DNA of 47,397 nt from JALHVH01 sp964585685. Its GTDB lineage: Bacteria; Acidobacteriota; Aminicenantia; Aminicenantales; Saccharicenantaceae. Made by a program: the position numbers and the translations under genes. The stretch lies in the NCBI GenBank assembly GCA_964585685.1, contig CAZPEP010000060.1, positions 1-47,397 on the forward strand. Direction: 5' to 3'. Under the pieces are notes generated by a model. It was not told the origin of the DNA and searched no databases. It saw only the letters and a program-made list of their open reading frames with translations. Of the stretch, positions 7,970 to 15,642 are shown in pieces (position 1 is the stretch's first letter; every line of letters starts with the position of its first letter).

Positions 7970-8011
7970 CGCCCGCCGCTTAGGGCGGCGGGCGGAGACC
8001 CGTGTCTTTTT
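7970..8011 (+). terminator. Hairpin terminator after the nitroreductase
   Basis: CGCCCGCCG (7970-7978) pairs with CGGCGGGCG (7986-7994), and a T5 run lies at 7007+1000 (8007-8011), 12 bases beyond the stem. The stem-to-T distance is longer than ideal. It stands between convergent genes and may serve both. Confidence 0.55.
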
Positions 8012-8056
8012 GTGCCCCAGTCTTCTCTTTGGAAGCGTTATGAAGCCTTATCTAGG

Positions 8057-10651
8057 TCAGGTCACTCCCCGAGCGATGGTAATGACCGGAGATGTCCACT
8101 TCTCCCAATGGGATGGGTTCAGCGGGTTGCCGAGCGCCTTTAGGACCTTGACCGTGATCACGTACCTTCCGTTAGGGAGGACGAAATCGCGCAAGGGCGA
8201 CCACGTATGCCCGTCCCAGGGATAGGCGAAGAAACCTGTCGGGCTGCTGTTTCGACCGAGGTATTCGAAATCGTAAGCCCGGTGCATGGACTTGTGTGTG
8301 TCTGCGTCGGAGACGTCCATGATCAGACGGCGGACCTGGTGGTCGAGGTGGAACAGGATATAGGGCACGTCGTCGCCGACCATCGAATAGGTGCCGCCGG
8401 ACGACCGGTTGTAGTAAGACGTCCCGACGACCTGGGCCAGCCATGGGAATTCGTATATAGTGGGCGACATGGAGATCATCGATTGATAGTCGCCGACGAA
8501 GCCTGCGAAAGGAACCCGGAAGGCTGGCTGGTATTTCAGGTTCGCTCCTGTATCACCCCTCCGCGTGAAGACGATGTAGCCGCCGTACTGGCCGTTCGTA
8601 GGGGCGGCCGCAGGATGGATCGTCGCGCTGAACTTGCCGACCCCACCGGCCGGGGCGAGGACCTTGGAACTGGAGAACGTCACGGAGGCGTCCGAGGTAA
8701 AGAAACTGGGCGTGATGGTCCCGCCGGTCGACAGGGCGTTCACATAGGATAGATCGTACGTTACTGCGAAGTGGCCCGCGTTCTTGACGCTGATGAAAAA
8801 TTTCTTGGGCCCGCCTTCGCCGACGGCAATGCTTCCGGGTTCGATCGTCGTCTCGGCCTCGATGGTGCCGTCGATGTCGAGGAGCCCCGCGCCTTGGCGA
8901 TGGACGTTGTCAAGGTACCCTAGTCCCGGGTTCCCCCACCAGAACTTGGGCTTGGCGCTGTTCTGGAGCATCGCCCGAACGGCCTTGGCGGGGGTGCCGG
9001 GCTTCGCCTGGAGCAGAAGGGCCACCGCGCCCGCGACGTGCGGGGAGGCCATCGACGTGCCCGACAGCGTGGCGTAGCTTCCCAGCTCTACCGGATACGT
9101 GGAACGGATGGAGCCTCCGGGGGCCCCGATGTCCGGTTTGAAGCTGAGGTCGGGCGAGAGCCCGTAGGAGCTAAAGGACGAAATCAATCCCCCCGTAGCG
9201 AAGGGGAACGAATCGAGCTGGTCCGTCCAGGTCATCGTCGTGACGCCGCCCGCGATGCGGCCGTTGATGATGGCTCCGTCCGCCGAGGTGATGGCGACCA
9301 CGGGGATCGTGACGGCAGGAGTTCCGGCTACGGTCGGGGAAAGGCGTCCCGTTGTGCTGTTATAAAGGACGACGGCCACGGCCCCGGCGTTATAAGCGTT
9401 GATGGCCTTCACATAGAACGAGCAGGTGCCGCGGCGGATCAGGGCGACCTTTCCCGTCAGGCTCCCTGCGGGCAGGGCCGCGCAGGCGTCGCTCGTCGAC
9501 GAAGAGGTCCCCGTCCGTGCCATTTCGACCGAACCGCTGGTCGGGGGGACGGGCGCTCCGGTCGCGGTGTTGTACCCCATGGCCGCGTTATCCGGGCTGA
9601 CGGTGAAGTAGGGCAGGGCTTCGTGCGTGTTATCGAAGGACGCGACGCCGATCTCGTTCTTCCCTACGCCGGGAGCCCCGGCAGAATAGAGACCGGTGTC
9701 GCCGTTGTTGCCGATGGAGCAGACGACCACGACGCCCCGGCCGACGAGCCGGTCAGCCGCCCTAGCCGTCGGATAATCAGGCCACTGATAGGCGGAGCCG
9801 ATGCTCATGTTGACGACCTGCATGCCGTCCGCGTGCGCCCGTTCCATCGCCGCCAGCATGATGTCGGACGTCGTCGAACCCGCCTGGCCGAAGACCTTGT
9901 AGGCTCCGAACTTGACGCCGGGGGCGACGCCCTTGATGGCCCCGTTCGCGCCGACGATGCCGGAGACGTGAGTGCCATGACCCGCTTCGTCGTCGGGGTC
10001 ATTGTCCGGAACGGCGACGGGATCATAGCTTGAGGACGTCGGGTCGGCGTTGAAGAACTTGCCCACGAAGTCGTAGCCGGTGTAGACCCGATATCCCGGC
10101 CCGAATCCCCCGCCGAGGTCGGGATGGTGATAATCGATGCCCGTGTCGATGATGCCGACGCGGATGCCCTTGCCCGTGATGCCGAGCTCGCTCTGGACGA
10201 TGTCGGCGCCCGTCATGGCGAGGGCTGTGGTCAGGTCGGTCTCTTCACCCCGGCTCTTTTCGGGGACAGTGATCTGGACCACGGGGTAGAGTTTCCGAAC
10301 CCCGGTGATCTTGCTGAGCTTATAGAGTTGGCCGCGCTCAATCTGGACCGAAAGGCCGTTCCAGAGAGACTCGAACTCGAACCGTTCCGTGAACCGAAGG
10401 CCTGCCTTCCTGGCGGCGGCCAGAAAGGCCTTCCGCTGATTCCTGATGGTCGTAACCGCCCCGCCATCGGTGAGCGGCGAGGACGCCAGTTCGACGAACC
10501 ACGTCGAAGGGGTCTCGTCGACCATTGCGCCGTCGCCTATCGTAGCAGACGGGACGAGCGGTTCAACGCGTTTGACCGTCTGGCCGGTCATACCCAGGAA
10601 CAGGATGATCCCCGCAGCGACAAATATCCTTGTCGCGAACCTCTTATGCAT
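8057..10651 (-). CDS. Secreted subtilisin-like serine protease (S8) with PA domain
   Basis: 864 residues. A signal peptide covers about 1-24 (MHKRFATRIFVAAGIILFLG). Residues ~50-130 look like an inhibitor I9-type propeptide. The S8 catalytic triad is intact: D169 (GIIDTGIDYHHPDL), H225 (GHGTHVSGIVG) and S533 (GTSMASPHVAGAVALLLQ). A protease-associated domain is inserted between His and Ser (CAALPAGSLTGKVALIRRGTC region). About 270 residues follow, rich in beta strands and resembling the Fn3-like C-terminal domains of lactocepin-type proteases. I chose the ATG at 10651 because GAGGAGGG sits five bases upstream. It is exported and probably degrades extracellular protein. It precedes nothing obvious in an operon, and tldE ends 95 bases upstream. 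Confidence 0.93.
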   Translation of the reverse strand: MHKRFATRIFVAAGIILFLGMTGQTVKRVEPLVPSATIGDGAMVDETPSTWFVELASSPLTDGGAVTTIRNQRKAFLAAARKAGLRFTERFEFESLWNGLSVQIERGQLYKLSKITGVRKLYPVVQITVPEKSRGEETDLTTALAMTGADIVQSELGITGKGIRVGIIDTGIDYHHPDLGGGFGPGYRVYTGYDFVGKFFNADPTSSSYDPVAVPDNDPDDEAGHGTHVSGIVGANGAIKGVAPGVKFGAYKVFGQAGSTTSDIMLAAMERAHADGMQVVNMSIGSAYQWPDYPTARAADRLVGRGVVVVCSIGNNGDTGLYSAGAPGVGKNEIGVASFDNTHEALPYFTVSPDNAAMGYNTATGAPVPPTSGSVEMARTGTSSSTSDACAALPAGSLTGKVALIRRGTCSFYVKAINAYNAGAVAVVLYNSTTGRLSPTVAGTPAVTIPVVAITSADGAIINGRIAGGVTTMTWTDQLDSFPFATGGLISSFSSYGLSPDLSFKPDIGAPGGSIRSTYPVELGSYATLSGTSMASPHVAGAVALLLQAKPGTPAKAVRAMLQNSAKPKFWWGNPGLGYLDNVHRQGAGLLDIDGTIEAETTIEPGSIAVGEGGPKKFFISVKNAGHFAVTYDLSYVNALSTGGTITPSFFTSDASVTFSSSKVLAPAGGVGKFSATIHPAAAPTNGQYGGYIVFTRRGDTGANLKYQPAFRVPFAGFVGDYQSMISMSPTIYEFPWLAQVVGTSYYNRSSGGTYSMVGDDVPYILFHLDHQVRRLIMDVSDADTHKSMHRAYDFEYLGRNSSPTGFFAYPWDGHTWSPLRDFVLPNGRYVITVKVLKALGNPLNPSHWEKWTSPVITIARGVT

Positions 10652-10746
10652 GTTCCCTCCTCTTGAATTTGGTCCTGATTTGGACAAGTCTCAAGATAAT
10701 GGGAAATGGGAGCCCCTGTCAAGGAAAATCGTGTCCGGAGGGCCGG

Positions 10747-12066
10747 CTATTCGCCGGCCACGGTCATCCCGGAAACCTTGATGGTCGGACCGGCGATGGG
10801 GCTGAGGAATTCGAGGTCGTTCCCGACCATTTCGATGCCTTGGAGAAGGGCGCCGAGATTCCCGGAGATCGTGATCTCGGAGACCGGGTAAGCGATCTCT
10901 CCGTTCTCGATCCACAGGCCGAAAGCGCCCCGGGAGATGTCGCCGGTCACGGAGTTGAGCCCATGTCCCAGCGTCCGGATGAGCAGGAGGCCTTCCTTGA
11001 CCGAACGGACGATCTCCTCCGGGGTGCTCGTCCCCGGCGCGAGAGAGAAATTGTGGGGGCTGACCCCTCCGCCGTCCGCGTTCCCGGTCGTCCGGAGCCC
11101 GAGCTTCCGGGCCGCATAGACGTTACACAGGAAGTTGCGTAGAACGCCCTTGTCCACGACGACCGTGCGGCCGCAGGGGACGCCGTCGGAATCGAACGGC
11201 CGTGACCCGAGCTCGCTCGGGATGAGGGCGTCGTCGACGACGTTGACCAGGGGGTTCCCGATCCTCTTTCCGAGCTTTTCGGCAAGGAACGAGGACTTTT
11301 GATACACGGATGTCCCCGCGATGCAGGAAAACAGGAAGCCCATGACCCAGGAGGTCATCGTAGGGTCGAAGACGACCGGGACGTTCTTCGTTCGGACCTT
11401 CCGCGGCCGGAGCTGGCGAACTGTCCGTTGCACGGCCTTCTTTGCCACTTCCTCGGGCGAGGCGAGCTCCCGGAAGAAGCGCTTCGATGAATACCAGGAA
11501 TCCTCGACCCGGTCGTTGGTCCCCCCGGCCTGAAGCCCTACCCCCAAGCCGCAGTATGTTCCGCTGAACCCGCCGGAGAAGCCGTTCGAGTTCGCAAGGA
11601 AAACGGTGGCGTCGTCGCTCGAGAAGCTGGCGCCATAGGAATTCGTGATGCGCCTATCGGCGAGGGCGATCCGCTCGGTCTCGAGGGCGAGCCCTATCAT
11701 CGTCTTGGGATCGAGGGTGGGGACTTCGGGGTCGTGAAGCTTGAGGACCGCTGCGTCAACGGTTAACGGCGTCAAGGGCGCGAGCCCCGCGAACTCGTCG
11801 GGCTCGGCGAGCTCCGCCCGCCGGACGGCGTTCCGGACAAGCCGCCGGAGCGTCCCGCGTTCGAGGTCAGACGAGCTGGCGACGGCCGTGCGCTTGTCCT
11901 TGATGACCCTTAGCCCGAGCACCCGGGATCCGGCCTCGACGAGGTTCTCGATCCGGCCCCGTCGGACGTCCACGCTGAACTCGCGGCCCTCGACGACCGA
12001 GACCTCGATCTCGTCGGCCCCGTCGGCCTTCCCCCAGGCCACCAGCCTTTCGGCGAGTTCCCTCAT
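10747..12066 (-). CDS. tldE: TldE/PmbA-family metalloprotease partner
   Basis: 439 residues of the TldD/PmbA family. The N-terminal domain begins LAERLVAWGKADGADEIEVSVVEG, and the C-terminal domain includes TGNADGGGVSPHNFSLAPG. There is no HExxxH motif, so this is the non-catalytic TldE partner that forms a heterodimer with TldD. The pair degrades unfolded peptides and matures modified peptides such as microcin B17 in E. coli. The start ATG overlaps the tldD stop by four bases, meaning translational coupling. C-terminal ends (VSEITISGNLGALLQGIEMVGND) match the family. Confidence 0.9.
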   Translation of the reverse strand: MRELAERLVAWGKADGADEIEVSVVEGREFSVDVRRGRIENLVEAGSRVLGLRVIKDKRTAVASSSDLERGTLRRLVRNAVRRAELAEPDEFAGLAPLTPLTVDAAVLKLHDPEVPTLDPKTMIGLALETERIALADRRITNSYGASFSSDDATVFLANSNGFSGGFSGTYCGLGVGLQAGGTNDRVEDSWYSSKRFFRELASPEEVAKKAVQRTVRQLRPRKVRTKNVPVVFDPTMTSWVMGFLFSCIAGTSVYQKSSFLAEKLGKRIGNPLVNVVDDALIPSELGSRPFDSDGVPCGRTVVVDKGVLRNFLCNVYAARKLGLRTTGNADGGGVSPHNFSLAPGTSTPEEIVRSVKEGLLLIRTLGHGLNSVTGDISRGAFGLWIENGEIAYPVSEITISGNLGALLQGIEMVGNDLEFLSPIAGPTIKVSGMTVAGE

Positions 12067-13478
12067 CTCCGGCCCCCGACCGTCATCCGGGAGATCTTCA
12101 TCGTCGGACAGCCGTCGTTCACAGGGACGTCCTGGCCCTCCTTGCTGCAGGTGCCGGTCTGGAGCCCGAAGGAGAGGTCCGAGCCGACGCGGACCAGCCT
12201 CTTCAGGATATCGATGTTCGTCCCGATGAGCGTCGCCTGACGGACAGGGGCGGTGAGCTTCCCGTCCTCGATGAGATGGCCCAGGCTGACGGAGAACGTG
12301 AACTTCCCCGAGTCTTCGACCTGGCCGCCCTGGAGGCTGTCCACATAGAAGCCTTTTTTAACGGAGGCCAGGATCTCGGCCGGGTCGTATTCGCCCCGAT
12401 CGATGTAGGTATTGGCCATGCGGGGGACGGGCCAATGGCTGTAATCCTGCCGGCGGCCGTGGCCGGTCAGGGACTTTTTCATCAGGCCGGCCGAGAGCCT
12501 GTCCTGGAGCAGGCCTGCGACGATGCCTTTTTCGATAAGGAGCGTCTTGCGCGGTTTCGTTCCCTCGTCGTCGACGTTGTAGGAGCCGCGAGAGGCGGGG
12601 ATGGTCGGGTCGTCGTAGATCGTGACCTGGGCGGTGCCGACCTTTTTCCCCATCTTGTTCCAAAAGACGGACGTTTTCTTGCGGTTGAAATCGGCTTCGA
12701 GGAGGTGGCCGACGGCCTCGTGGATGAGGACCCCGCTGTGGCCGGGCGAGAGGACGATGGGCATCTCGCCGGCCGGGGCGTCTATGGCATTGAGCAGCAG
12801 GACGGCCTCGGCGGCCGCTTCCGCGCCGATCTTCCCGGGCGTCAGAACGTCCCGGAAATATTCCAGGCCGACTCGGCCGCCTCCGCCCCAGTACCCGAAC
12901 TCCCGACGGCCGTTCTTCTCGGCGATGGCGACGCAGGTCAGCCGGACCATCGGGCGGACGTCCCGGACGAGCAGACCCTCGGAGTTCGCGATGGTGACGT
13001 ACTGGACGCTGTCCTGGAGCGAGGCCTTGACCTTGGCGATGCGCGGGTCGAAATATCGGGCGGCGGCGTAGGCTTCCCGGACCAGGCCTATCTTTTTCGC
13101 CATGCCGGACGTATGGGCCGGGCGGATGACGCGGGCCACGTCTCTCCGAAGAGTCCTCTCCCTGAGGCGGAAGGCGGCACCCCGGTATTTCCCTTTGGCG
13201 ATGGCCGCGGCCGTAAGGGCAGCCCTTTGGACCTTCTCGAGTGAAAGGTCGTTCGTGTAGCCGAACCCGGTCTGCTCGCCGGCGAGCACCCTGATCCCCA
13301 TGCCGACCCCGACGCTCTCGGCGGTCTCCTTGACGATGTCGTCCTCCATGAGGATGTAATCGTAGGGGCGGTATTCCAGAAAGATCTCTGCGAAATCTCC
13401 GCCCTTCGACAGGGCGAATACGAGCGTCGTCCGGAGGTCATCGGTAGAAAGCCCGAAATGGTCGATGTAGGGAAGCAT
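12063..13478 (-). CDS. tldD: TldD metalloprotease
   Basis: 471 residues from the preferred start. The zinc site HEAVGH lies at about residues 253-258 (GVLIHEAVGHLLEADF), the hallmark of catalytic TldD. It is a cytosolic metallopeptidase acting with TldE. The longest frame begins with an ATG at 13487, but that codon is part of a perfect TATAATG at 13491-13485. The next ATG at 13478 lies exactly seven bases after the -10 box, so the message is probably leaderless and this second ATG is the true start. tldE follows with a four-base overlap. The co-oriented secreted protease downstream hints at a peptide-processing neighbourhood, which is only inference. Confidence 0.92.
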   Translation of the reverse strand: MLPYIDHFGLSTDDLRTTLVFALSKGGDFAEIFLEYRPYDYILMEDDIVKETAESVGVGMGIRVLAGEQTGFGYTNDLSLEKVQRAALTAAAIAKGKYRGAAFRLRERTLRRDVARVIRPAHTSGMAKKIGLVREAYAAARYFDPRIAKVKASLQDSVQYVTIANSEGLLVRDVRPMVRLTCVAIAEKNGRREFGYWGGGGRVGLEYFRDVLTPGKIGAEAAAEAVLLLNAIDAPAGEMPIVLSPGHSGVLIHEAVGHLLEADFNRKKTSVFWNKMGKKVGTAQVTIYDDPTIPASRGSYNVDDEGTKPRKTLLIEKGIVAGLLQDRLSAGLMKKSLTGHGRRQDYSHWPVPRMANTYIDRGEYDPAEILASVKKGFYVDSLQGGQVEDSGKFTFSVSLGHLIEDGKLTAPVRQATLIGTNIDILKRLVRVGSDLSFGLQTGTCSKEGQDVPVNDGCPTMKISRMTVGGRR

Positions 13479-13485
13479 GTCAGGC

Positions 13486-13515
13486 ATTATACCCGATTAT
13501 CGGGACCGCGTCCTA
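13486..13515 (-). promoter_or_regulatory. tldD promoter with embedded palindrome
   Basis: Minus strand: TATAAT at 13491-13486, seven bases before the ATG at 13478. The -35 region (TAGGAC at 13515-13510, 18-base spacer) is poor. A perfect 13-base palindrome, CCCGATTATCGGG at 13492-13504, touches the -10 box and fills most of the spacer. A weak -35 with a spacer palindrome suggests control by a regulator. Confidence 0.5.
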
Positions 13516-13547
13516 GCAGGACCGATGGGATCGCCTTCGAAGGATTC

Positions 13548-13559
13548 GGGGGGGGGGGG
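13548..13559. repeat. Homopolymer tract of 12 G
   Basis: An uninterrupted run of 12 G (C on the minus strand) lies between the flippase-like gene stop and the tldD promoter, about 55 bases upstream of the tldD -10. Nearby, ATTACGTG is repeated in tandem twice (13577-13592). The tract is prone to slippage in the cell and to length error in assembly. Confidence 0.75.
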
Positions 13560-13584
13560 CGGCGGTCTTTTTGAGATTACGTGA

Positions 13585-14643
13585 TTACGTGTGTTTTCCG
13601 GGAAGGCGGCTGTCCTCCCCAGAAGGCGATAATGGCTTTTGCCGCAAGAGCGGCAATGCGAGGACGAGAAGGCTCCCGATGCCGAGGGAATACTCGAAGA
13701 TATTGGTGACGAGGTGGACGCCAAGCCCCGAGAGGACGGCGAATCGCTGGTCGATGTTCATCAAGCCAAAGGTCAGCGCCCAGGCCGATTCCCAGGTCCC
13801 GAACCCGGCGAGCCCCTTGACCGGCAACGCCGAAGTCAATTCGGCGCCTGTGATCCCTAGGATGAGCTTCCAGAAGCTGAGCTCCGGGAAGCCGAAGCCC
13901 AGGCTCTTCATGAGGGCGAACAGCAGGAAATAGATCGAGACATACTTGCATGCCCTGATTCCGAGGGAGAGGGCGAAGAAGGGGAGGGCCAGGCGCTTTT
14001 CCTGGATGAAGGTGAGGCTCTCCGCCGTGGCCCCCAGCTTTTCCTTCGAGACCGCGGCCCATTTCTTCGCCTTCAGCCGGAAGAGGCTGAGTCCCATTTC
14101 GTAGATCCGGACGGCAAGCCTGAAGAACCAGGCAAGTCTGGCCAGGATGAGAACCCAAACCACGAAGAAGAGGCCGGCGATCGCCAGGAGCGCCGGGCTC
14201 GAGACGGCCGTAGTTCCGAGGCCGACCACAAGCGCCGCCCCGATGACGAACGGGGCGAGGGTCAGGAAATCGTACACGAAGGAAGCGACGAAGGCGGATG
14301 TCGCGGCCTCGAAGGAGAACCCGAGCCGCTTGTTGAGGACATAGATCAGGGATAGGGACCCGAGCCTCGCCGGAAGAAGGTCCACGAAGCTGTTTCGGAC
14401 GAATGTCGCCATCAGGATGTCCCGCCATCTCACGGGCCACGGATTGAGGAACAGCCTGTACCGCCAGGCCCTAAGGACTGCGCCCAGAAGGGCGATGGCG
14501 ATATAGGCCAGGAGTCCGGGAACAAAGATCCGCGTCAGCGTGCGCCCGAGCTCCGCGGCGTCTATTCGCGAAACGAGCAGGCCGATGAGCAAAATAGAAA
14601 GCGCCAACGAAACGGCGAAATAAACGATCCTTCGATTGGTCAC
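13585..14643 (-). CDS. Flippase-like (UPF0104/AglD-type) integral membrane protein
   Basis: 352 residues with about eight hydrophobic helices. The family pattern of lysylphosphatidylglycerol synthase TM regions is visible: VLRAWRYRLFLNPWPVRWRD after helix 2, FVRNSFVDLLPARLGSLSLIYVLNKRLG, then a C-terminal ELTSALPVKGLAGFGTWESAW. These proteins act in or near polyprenyl or lipid flipping and glycolipid synthesis; no specific substrate can be given. The start is a GTG at 14643, six bases after a TATCAT -10 box, so the message is probably leaderless. It is divergent from nadC and lies upstream of tldD on the same strand, separated by the poly-G region. Confidence 0.8.
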   Translation of the reverse strand: MTNRRIVYFAVSLALSILLIGLLVSRIDAAELGRTLTRIFVPGLLAYIAIALLGAVLRAWRYRLFLNPWPVRWRDILMATFVRNSFVDLLPARLGSLSLIYVLNKRLGFSFEAATSAFVASFVYDFLTLAPFVIGAALVVGLGTTAVSSPALLAIAGLFFVVWVLILARLAWFFRLAVRIYEMGLSLFRLKAKKWAAVSKEKLGATAESLTFIQEKRLALPFFALSLGIRACKYVSIYFLLFALMKSLGFGFPELSFWKLILGITGAELTSALPVKGLAGFGTWESAWALTFGLMNIDQRFAVLSGLGVHLVTNIFEYSLGIGSLLVLALPLLRQKPLSPSGEDSRLPGKHT

Positions 14644-14649
14644 ATCGGC

Positions 14650-14679
14650 ATGATATCACCCTTGAGATGCTCATAACAA
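14650..14679 (-). promoter_or_regulatory. Leaderless promoter of the flippase-like gene
   Basis: Minus strand: TTGTTA at 14679-14674, 18-base spacer, TATCAT at 14655-14650, then six bases to the GTG at 14643. Confidence 0.5.
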
Positions 14680-14763
14680 CTAAATGCCGGCCTCAGGTCA
14701 TCGGAGAACATGCCTGAGCCTTCGGATATCGCCGATGCTTACATGCTGATACCGGGTCAGGTG

Positions 14764-14793
14764 TGGACATTGCGCGGGGGCGGGGCATATAAT
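14764..14793 (+). promoter_or_regulatory. nadC-nadB promoter, nearly leaderless
   Basis: TGGACA at 14764-14769, 18-base spacer, perfect TATAAT at 14788-14793, then nine bases to the nadC ATG at 14803. A longer frame with an ATG at 14710 would begin upstream of the promoter and is rejected. Confidence 0.6.
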
Positions 14794-14802
14794 GCACTTG
14801 CA

Positions 14803-15642
14803 ATGGACCTCAAGAACGTGGACGGCATCATCGAGGCAGCCCTGAAAGAGGACATTCCTGCCGGGGATGTCACCTCCGAAAGCATCATACCCGCGGATTC
14901 CGTATCGGTGGCCGTGCTCATGGCCAAGGAGGACGGCGTCCTGGCCGGCATCGGGCTCGCATGGCTCGTTTTCGCGAAGATCGACCCAAAGATCACGTTC
15001 GAAGTGGAGATCCAGGACGGGCACGAATTCAAGGACGGGACGGTCCTGGCCCGGCTCCAGGGCAACTCCATTGCCCTCCTCAAAGGCGAGCGGACGGCGC
15101 TGAACTTCCTCCAGCGGCTCTCGGGCGTCGCCACGGCCACCCGCCGTTTCGTCAAGGCCCTGGAAGGGACGAAAACCCGGGTCCTGGACACGCGGAAGAC
15201 GACGCCCATCATGCGGGCCCTGGAGAAATACGCCGTCCAGCAGGGTGGCGGCGTCAACCACCGAATGAACTTGTCCGACATGGTCCTCATCAAGGACAAC
15301 CACATCGAGATCGTCGGCGGCGTCGGCGAGGCCGTCCGGCGCGCAAAAGCTAAGGTCCCGGCGGGCGTCAAGATCGAGATCGAGGTGACGGACTTCGAGG
15401 GCGCGAAGGAAGCGCTCGGGGCCGGCGCCGACATGATCATGCTCGACAACATGCCCCTGGACAAGATGAAAGAGGTCGTCGACTGGATCGGCGGCCGCGT
15501 CCCTATCGAGGTCTCGGGGAAGGTCACGTTGGAGCGGGCGCGAGAGATTGCGGCCATCGGTGTGGACTTTATATCTGTGGGGGCCCTGACCCACTCCATC
15601 AGATCCGTGGACATCAGTCTGGAGTTCGGCCGGAGGTTGTGA
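14803..15642 (+). CDS. nadC: Nicotinate-nucleotide pyrophosphorylase (carboxylating)
   Basis: Turns quinolinate and phosphoribosyl pyrophosphate into nicotinate mononucleotide, CO2 and pyrophosphate, in de novo NAD synthesis. 279 residues is normal for the family. Motifs include KEDIPAGDVTS near the N-terminus, ERTALNFLQRLSGVAT, the PRPP/quinolinate site TRKTTPIMRALEKYAVQQGGG, then NHRMNLSDMVLIKDNHI and the C-terminal VEVSGKVT-like VPIEVSGKVTLE. The ATG at 14803 starts where homology begins (MDLKNVDGIIEAALKEDI). Its TGA overlaps the nadB ATG. nadA, the quinolinate synthase, is not in the window. Confidence 0.95.
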   Translation: MDLKNVDGIIEAALKEDIPAGDVTSESIIPADSVSVAVLMAKEDGVLAGIGLAWLVFAKIDPKITFEVEIQDGHEFKDGTVLARLQGNSIALLKGERTALNFLQRLSGVATATRRFVKALEGTKTRVLDTRKTTPIMRALEKYAVQQGGGVNHRMNLSDMVLIKDNHIEIVGGVGEAVRRAKAKVPAGVKIEIEVTDFEGAKEALGAGADMIMLDNMPLDKMKEVVDWIGGRVPIEVSGKVTLERAREIAAIGVDFISVGALTHSIRSVDISLEFGRRL

